A stretch of 64,000 bases of DNA. Origin: Populus alba (lineage: Eukaryota > Streptophyta > Magnoliopsida > Malpighiales > Salicaceae). Position numbers and translations under genes: made by a program. The number at the start of each line of letters is the position of its first letter. The stretch's first letter is position 1. The DNA lies in the NCBI RefSeq assembly GCF_005239225.2, contig NC_133287.1, positions 17,550,519-17,614,518 on the forward strand, read 5' to 3'. Under the pieces are notes generated by a model. That model was not told where the DNA came from. It searched no databases and saw only the letters and a list, made by a program, of their open reading frames with translations. Below, one piece after another: positions 59,268 through 64,000 of the stretch.

Positions 59268-61037
59268 TCAATTCTGCGAAGAAGACAACTTCCCGACTTC
59301 ACTAACTTTATGCACCTCCTGATTTAGGGGTGCTTGCACCCAGCTCCCATCAATGGACTCGAGATTTCCATTCAATCCATCATCCATAAAATCACCGACC
59401 CTTTTCACCTTAAGCTCCTTTGGCTGGACAGGGTAATTCCCAGAGAAGCAAGCATAACAAAAGTTCGGAGACTCATCACCTAACAATTTCTTCAAGCTAT
59501 CAAATGGTAGAAATGCAAGCGAATCGCATCCAATAAACTCCCTAATCTCCTCCACGCTCATTCTGTTAGATATCAACTCCTCGGAACTTGGTGTATCTAC
59601 TCCATAGTAGCAAGAAGCTATAATTGGTGGACTAGCAATCCTCATATGGACCTCCTTAGCCCCAGCCTCCTTAAGCAACCTAACAATTTTCGACGAGGTA
59701 GTTCCTCTCACAATTGAATCATCCACAACCACAACTCTCTTCCCCTCCAAGACTCCCCTCACTGGAGATAGCTTAAGCTTAACACCAAAGTCCCTAATCT
59801 TCTGGGATGGTTCAATGAAAGTCCTTCCTACATAATGCGACCTTATCAACCCTTGCTGAAAAGGGACACCAGCTTTCGCGGCATAGCCAAGTGCAGCCAC
59901 CACCCCAGAATCTGGGACTGCAATCACCACATCGCAGTCAACAGGAGCCTCGGTAGCCAGAATTTCCCCAAAAACGTGCCTTGACTCATAAACCGACCTA
60001 CCAAATACTACTGAATTAGGCAAAGAAAAATAAATATGCTCAAATATGCACTGTTTCGGTTCAGGGTGGGGCATTAAGCAAAGTGATTGAACCCCATCTT
60101 TATCCACCACTAAAACCTCACCAGGATAAACCTCTCTCTCATATGTGGCCTCAATCAAATCAAGAGCACAAGTCTCAGAAGCAAACACAACAGCACCGTT
60201 ACTCCTCCTTCCCATCACCAAAGGCCTAAAACCAAAAGGGTCCCTTACAGCCACCAGCTTATCCTCGGTGACAAACACCATAGAATAAGCCCCTTCTAGC
60301 TTCTCGCAAGCATCAACAATCCTCATAAAGAAAGGTCTAGCCTTTGATGTAGCAATCAAATGCAGAACAACTTCAGTATCAGAACTAGTGTTAAAAATTG
60401 AACCATTATCTTCTAGCGTAGCCCTTAATTTCCTATAATTCACTAAATTCCCATTATGGGCAACCCCAACAGAACCAAACCGGTAGCCAGCAACAAAAGG
60501 TTGCACATTTTTAAGCATCGAAGACCCGGCAGTTGAATATCTAACATGACCTATAGCTAAATCACCAGGCAATTGGTCAAGTTTTGACTCATTAAACACT
60601 TCAGAGACTAAACCAACACCAGTAACAGATTGCAAGACCTTATTTTCATTAACAGCAACAATACCAGCTCCTTCCTGACCTCTATGTTGCAAAGCATGAA
60701 GGGCCAAATAGCAAAGACGCGAAGCTTCAGGGTCACCATAGATACCTACAACACCACACTCTTCGCGAGGCTTATCGTCATCATCGTCAAAAAAAGAAGA
60801 AAAATCATCTGGACTCTTTTTGTTTGTGGAAACAAGGTCAGAGATTGGATTTTTAGAGGAAAGAGTGATGTGGGTTTTGTGGGTGGTGTGAGAAAGGCAA
60901 GGTTTTTGAGGGAAAAGATAGGGTTTTTGAAGGGTTTTGGGGAGGATAAAAAGAGGGGCCTTTTGGGGTATTTGAGGGTTATGTTTCAAGGAATAAGAAG
61001 GCTTTGAAAGAGCAGAGAAACTAGTTGTGTCTGCCAT
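59268..61037 (-). CDS. ASE2: Amidophosphoribosyltransferase, chloroplastic (glutamine PRPP amidotransferase)
   Basis: Catalyses the committed step of purine synthesis in plastids: PRPP plus glutamine gives 5-phosphoribosylamine. The gene is one uninterrupted frame of 589 residues. Residues 1-90 are Ser/Thr/Lys/Pro rich, as in a plastid transit peptide with propeptide. The mature N-terminal nucleophile is Cys94 in EECGVVGIYG. The glutaminase domain follows (RGQEGAGIV, AHNGNLVN, TSSDTEVVLH). The phosphoribosyltransferase domain has the PRPP loop VVVVDDSIVRGTTS (about 435-448). Cysteines 330, 476, 527 and 530 (the last two in FCYACFSG) fit the four iron-sulfur ligands of the Bacillus enzyme. All key residues are intact. 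ASE2 versus ASE1 cannot be decided here. Confidence 0.97.
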   Translation of the reverse strand: MADTTSFSALSKPSYSLKHNPQIPQKAPLFILPKTLQKPYLFPQKPCLSHTTHKTHITLSSKNPISDLVSTNKKSPDDFSSFFDDDDDKPREECGVVGIYGDPEASRLCYLALHALQHRGQEGAGIVAVNENKVLQSVTGVGLVSEVFNESKLDQLPGDLAIGHVRYSTAGSSMLKNVQPFVAGYRFGSVGVAHNGNLVNYRKLRATLEDNGSIFNTSSDTEVVLHLIATSKARPFFMRIVDACEKLEGAYSMVFVTEDKLVAVRDPFGFRPLVMGRRSNGAVVFASETCALDLIEATYEREVYPGEVLVVDKDGVQSLCLMPHPEPKQCIFEHIYFSLPNSVVFGRSVYESRHVFGEILATEAPVDCDVVIAVPDSGVVAALGYAAKAGVPFQQGLIRSHYVGRTFIEPSQKIRDFGVKLKLSPVRGVLEGKRVVVVDDSIVRGTTSSKIVRLLKEAGAKEVHMRIASPPIIASCYYGVDTPSSEELISNRMSVEEIREFIGCDSLAFLPFDSLKKLLGDESPNFCYACFSGNYPVQPKELKVKRVGDFMDDGLNGNLESIDGSWVQAPLNQEVHKVSEVGKLSSSQN

Positions 61038-61150
61038 GGATGGAGGAGGAGAAAAAAGAATGGTGCGTGCGTCTGTGTGGGCGAGAGAGAAAGAGAGAGG
61101 CTGAGCGGAAGAGTGAAGGAAGAAGTCTGCGGAGCTTTAATAATAGTTTG
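61038..61150 (-). promoter_or_regulatory. 5' leader of the purine gene with GA/CT tract
   Basis: Plus-strand GCGAGAGAGAAAGAGAGAGG at 61081-61100 reads as a CT tract on the coding strand just upstream of the ATG. This is a frequent plant core-promoter or leader feature and also a GAGA-type motif. Confidence 0.4.
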
Positions 61151-61194
61151 CAATTTGACTAGGTTTTGAGAGACGTTTACTTGAAAGAGGGTAC

Positions 61195-61345
61195 GGGAAA
61201 TGGTTTATATGAGTATTTTTTATTTTAAAAAGTATTAAAATAATATATATTTTTTATTTTTTAAAATTTATCATTTATATATAAGTATATTAAAATAATT
61301 TAAAATAAAAAATATGTTAAAACTCACTGTCAAATATCCTATTTG
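61195..61345. mobile_element. MITE-like AT-rich repeat copy
   Basis: Lies about 150 bp upstream of the purine gene start and includes 'atataagtatattaaaataat' and 'aaaaatatgttaaaactc'. Confidence 0.5.
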
Positions 61346-61574
61346 TGGTTACCGCACGCGCCTAGATTCCTAGAAAGGTTATTATTGGACACTGCAAAAA
61401 GAAAGGGTGGAGAATGGAGATTTCAATTTATTCGGGGATTTCTAGTGCCCGAACCGCGTGCTTCTTGTGATTGCATCTCATGCAAAATAAAATAAATAAT
61501 AATAATGACTTTTAGAAAAAGCAGTTTGCAAAATAATATCACTAAGGTAGGAGACTCCATCATCTTACAAAAGA

Positions 61575-61828
61575 ATTTATTTTATTTCATCCAAAAATTA
61601 TTTATTTTTATATTTTAAAAATATTTTTGAGAAAAATTTAATTTTTTTTATTTTTTTTATTTTAAATTAATATTTTTTTAATATTTCCAGATTATTTTAA
61701 TATATTGATGTTAAAAATAATTTTTAAAAATTAAAACATATTATTTTAATAAATTTTTCAAATAAAAAATATTTTAATCCACAATAACCACCACACTTCA
61801 AAAATACTATAAATATCATGATTGTGCC
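61575..61828. mobile_element. MITE-like AT-rich repeat copy abutting the SINE
   Basis: Contains 'ccagattattttaatatattg' and 'ttttaatccacaataaccacc'. The SINE integrated within about 10 bases of its right end. Confidence 0.6.
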
Positions 61829-61848
61829 AGGCACACTCACCTCCTCCT

Positions 61849-62049
61849 TTTTCTTTTTTTTTTTTATTTGTTTAGGTGTTCGGGTCAGCTTGCGCGCACC
61901 ACGACTAATCTCACAGCTCACTGAACATCCTGCAAACCCAGTGAACATATAAGGTATCGCGAGGGTGACAGACGTGCATGGTGAGGTTTGAACCCAAGAT
62001 ACAGAGAAAAAAAACAAGTCTCTTCAACCGTTAGACCAAGACATTAAGT
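61849..62049 (-). mobile_element. Full-length SINE with perfect 18-bp target-site duplication
   Basis: The flanks GCACACTCACCTCCTCCT at 61831-61848 and 62050-62067 are identical. The minus-strand body opens with the pol III A box (TGGTCTAACGG, near 62036), then the B box (GGGTTCAAACC, near 61991). The 3' half has 'gggtttgcagga', 'gagattagtcgtggtgcgcgc' and 'ctgacccgaacacc', and ends in an A-rich tail (plus-strand T run 61851-61865). The layout matches tRNA-derived plant SINEs of the Au type and related Salicaceae families. The exact, undecayed duplication suggests a recent insertion. Confidence 0.92.
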
Positions 62050-62384
62050 GCACACTCACCTCCTCCTCGTATTTTGCTCAGGTGGGCAACTTCATATGTA
62101 CAGTAACTCTCATTAATTTCTGACTTTTGTCGTAATAAAATCTGTCATAATTACTGTTCGATGCTTCCTCATGTTACATGGTACCGGTAGAAGATGACTG
62201 AATCTTTTACCGGTTTTTCTTTTTTCGAACTTCGAAGGTACCATGAAATTACCTATTCATACCAATTATGGTGGAGACGAAACGACGAATTTTTAAAGGT
62301 ATTGTTAAATTACCTATTCTCTAGTGTACTTTTTGCTAAACTAATTCACTAAATTTTTAGATTTATATTTAATATTGTGATGTG

Positions 62385-62398
62385 TGTGTGTGTGTGTA
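62385..62398. repeat. (TG)n microsatellite
   Basis: A short TG/GT dinucleotide run of about eight units. Confidence 0.85.
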
Positions 62399-62489
62399 AA
62401 ACATAACAGAACGTGGCTTTGACAATGACACGATGAATTGAGAATGGTGTTAGGGGAGGATAGTATACATAGAGCAGATTTAAAAACAC

Positions 62490-62640
62490 GTATTAACTTG
62501 TGTTTATTAAAAATTAATTTTCTTTTATATTTTAGATTATTTTAATATGTTTGATTTTAAAAATAATTTTTTTAAAAATATTATTTTAATATATTTAATA
62601 TAAAAAATAATTATAATTACACTTTCAAACATATTAATTG
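62490..62640. mobile_element. MITE-like AT-rich repeat copy
   Basis: Degenerate member with 'tagattattttaatatgtttg' and an edge 'cactttcaaacatattaattg'. Confidence 0.45.
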
Positions 62641-62919
62641 TGACAGAGACAACAGGGATTGGCAAGGAACGTGATTCTGTAAGAAAATTATATTTCCAGC
62701 CTCTTTCTTCGTAATATTTATAATTTTAACTTAAATAGTAAAAATAATTAAAATCTTCACGCGCTCTGCCCCTGAGTGTATAGGTGACGGTGGCTTTGAT
62801 GCATGTGCTCGTGCGAGAATTTGTTGGCATAGGTACGTCTTAAAAAAAAAAAAAAAAACATGGGAATAAATGTCACATTCTTTTCTCTCTTTTGATTTTA
62901 GGGTAAGCTAGATCTTTTT

Positions 62920-63095
62920 TAGCGTGTTATTAAAGGTAATTATAATTATTTTTTAAAAAGTATTTTTTTATTTAAAAATATTTTTTTATTTTTAAAAAAT
63001 TATTTTTTTAATATTAACATATTAAAAATGATTTAAAAATACCAAAAAATATATTAATTAAAAAATAATAATAAAAAATCAAATCAAAATTTTTT
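62920..63095. mobile_element. MITE-like AT-rich repeat copy
   Basis: Starts 'agcgtgttattaaaggtaatta' and has 'taatattaacatattaaaaatg' in the middle. Confidence 0.5.
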
Positions 63096-63099
63096 AAAA

Positions 63100-64000
63100 G
63101 CATAGATTAACTTATATAGGGTTAAAAATTCACATTTTTACTCAAATAAGTTTTTTTATAGGGTTAAAAATATTATTTTTTTATAGCACATTTAAATCAA
63201 TCACTGCTAAATTTCTAAAATCAATTTTCAATTATTTTATTAGCACATTTTAAATCAGCAGCATTAATCTTTACCTAACATATAACTTTCATATATTAAT
63301 TTGGCCTTGGATTTATTTCTTGAGAAATACATAAACCATTTCATGTTGACAGATGGTAGCATCTCTACACCGAAATATAACGTGGAAGATATAAGTTGCT
63401 GCAGCCTTTACTTGTGACAAATTTTTCTACTTTTTCGAAAAAAATTATCTAATAAATTAAAAAAAAAAATAAAGAAAACACGTTTGGCTAAACTTGGAAT
63501 GAAAATTACTTAAAAAAAAACATGTAATTTCTATTTTTTCACTTTTTTGGAAATTTTTTTAAAAAATACCAAAATAGTTTTTTTTTCCAATCAAGTCTAG
63601 TATATAGAACACAAGGGACTTATTTAATTCACCTAATTTTTTATGGTAAGTTCATTTTAATATTTTAAATTTAAATCAAATATGGTCCTTTTATATTTGA
63701 AATTTTTTGTATATAACAAACATGTTTACTACTAATTTCTGATTAAAAAAATCTATTAAGAAAGCAAAAAAAATCAAGATGAAAATTTAAAAATATTTTT
63801 TAAAAATAAACACAATCAAAATATTTTTTTTGTATAAGGGACTCATCCATACTCCATTCTTATTATATATATTAGCTGGTCGTCTACGCTACACCATAGA
63901 CTTTTCAATATTATCTGATGACAATTAAAAAAGAGATAAAAGCAAATTTGAATAGCTGAAGTGCATGCTATGAGGATGGAGGTAAGTAGCAGGATTGCAT
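63100..64000. other. AT-rich intergenic DNA to the window end
   Basis: No coding frame, RNA gene or complete repeat is recognised. Confidence 0.5.

Noticed and set aside
60630..61007. Plus-strand frame of 125 codons
   Set aside because: Antisense shadow of the transit peptide and glutaminase part of the purine gene.
61724..62017. Minus-strand frame of 97 codons
   Set aside because: It lies across the SINE and the adjoining MITE and is not a protein gene.
1..64000. tRNA, rRNA or snoRNA genes
   Set aside because: None recognised by eye; the only pol III promoter boxes seen belong to SINEs. A covariance-model scan would be needed to exclude small RNA genes.

Overview
This window is nuclear DNA of a dicot plant, most likely poplar (Populus) or a close Salicaceae relative. 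The evidence is compact genes with GT-AG introns set in AT-rich DNA, poplar-type NB-LRR remnants, many copies of one AT-rich MITE-like repeat, tRNA-derived SINEs, and LTR, hAT and CACTA elements. No bacterial, organellar or viral gene organisation is visible. There is one 500-base N gap (29876-30375).

Five genes look intact. From left to right they are: the proteolipid c subunit of the vacuolar H+-ATPase (minus, 3801-5189, 3 exons); a polyprenol reductase of the SRD5A3 family (minus, 8151-10984, 6 exons); a BARLEY B RECOMBINANT/BASIC PENTACYSTEINE GAGA-binding factor of the BPC4/6 type (plus, 13888-14937, with a 96-nt in-frame intron); a group I bZIP factor like bZIP29/30 (plus, 53212-55729, 4 coding exons); and an intronless plastid amidophosphoribosyltransferase, the first enzyme of purine synthesis (minus, 59268-61037). 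They are unrelated housekeeping or regulatory genes and form no pathway cluster.

Four gene relics lie between them: a 5'-truncated aldo-keto reductase of the sorbitol-6-phosphate dehydrogenase type (6090-7635), an NB-LRR leucine-rich-repeat tail (about 23840-25178, minus), a tRNA-dihydrouridine synthase 3 fragment (57658-58460), and a possible short NEMP-like exon (22409-22633).

The centre, about 15.5-52 kb, is repeat territory. A segment of about 3.7 kb at 17152-20838 recurs at 30376-34216, directly after the N gap. Both copies end inside the same copia retrotransposon remnant. A Ty3/gypsy 3' end is readable at 25.9-29.9 kb: two tandem arrays, a polypurine tract, then a very long LTR containing runs of perfect hairpins. 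A gypsy gag-like remnant (36.5-38.3 kb), a complete non-autonomous CACTA element with TCT target duplication (39827-41272), a decayed hAT transposase (48.4-49.6 kb) and several SINEs follow. The cleanest SINE (61849-62049) has a perfect 18-bp target-site duplication.

The most unusual items are the in-frame, stop-free 96-nt intron in the BPC gene next to GAGA-type motifs in its own leader, the hairpin chains in the long LTR, the 3'-UTR tandem arrays of the gypsy element, a 20-bp palindrome at the breakpoint of the large duplication, and an orphan cluster of three G-boxes at 45.35-45.46 kb. I found no convincing wholly new biological system.
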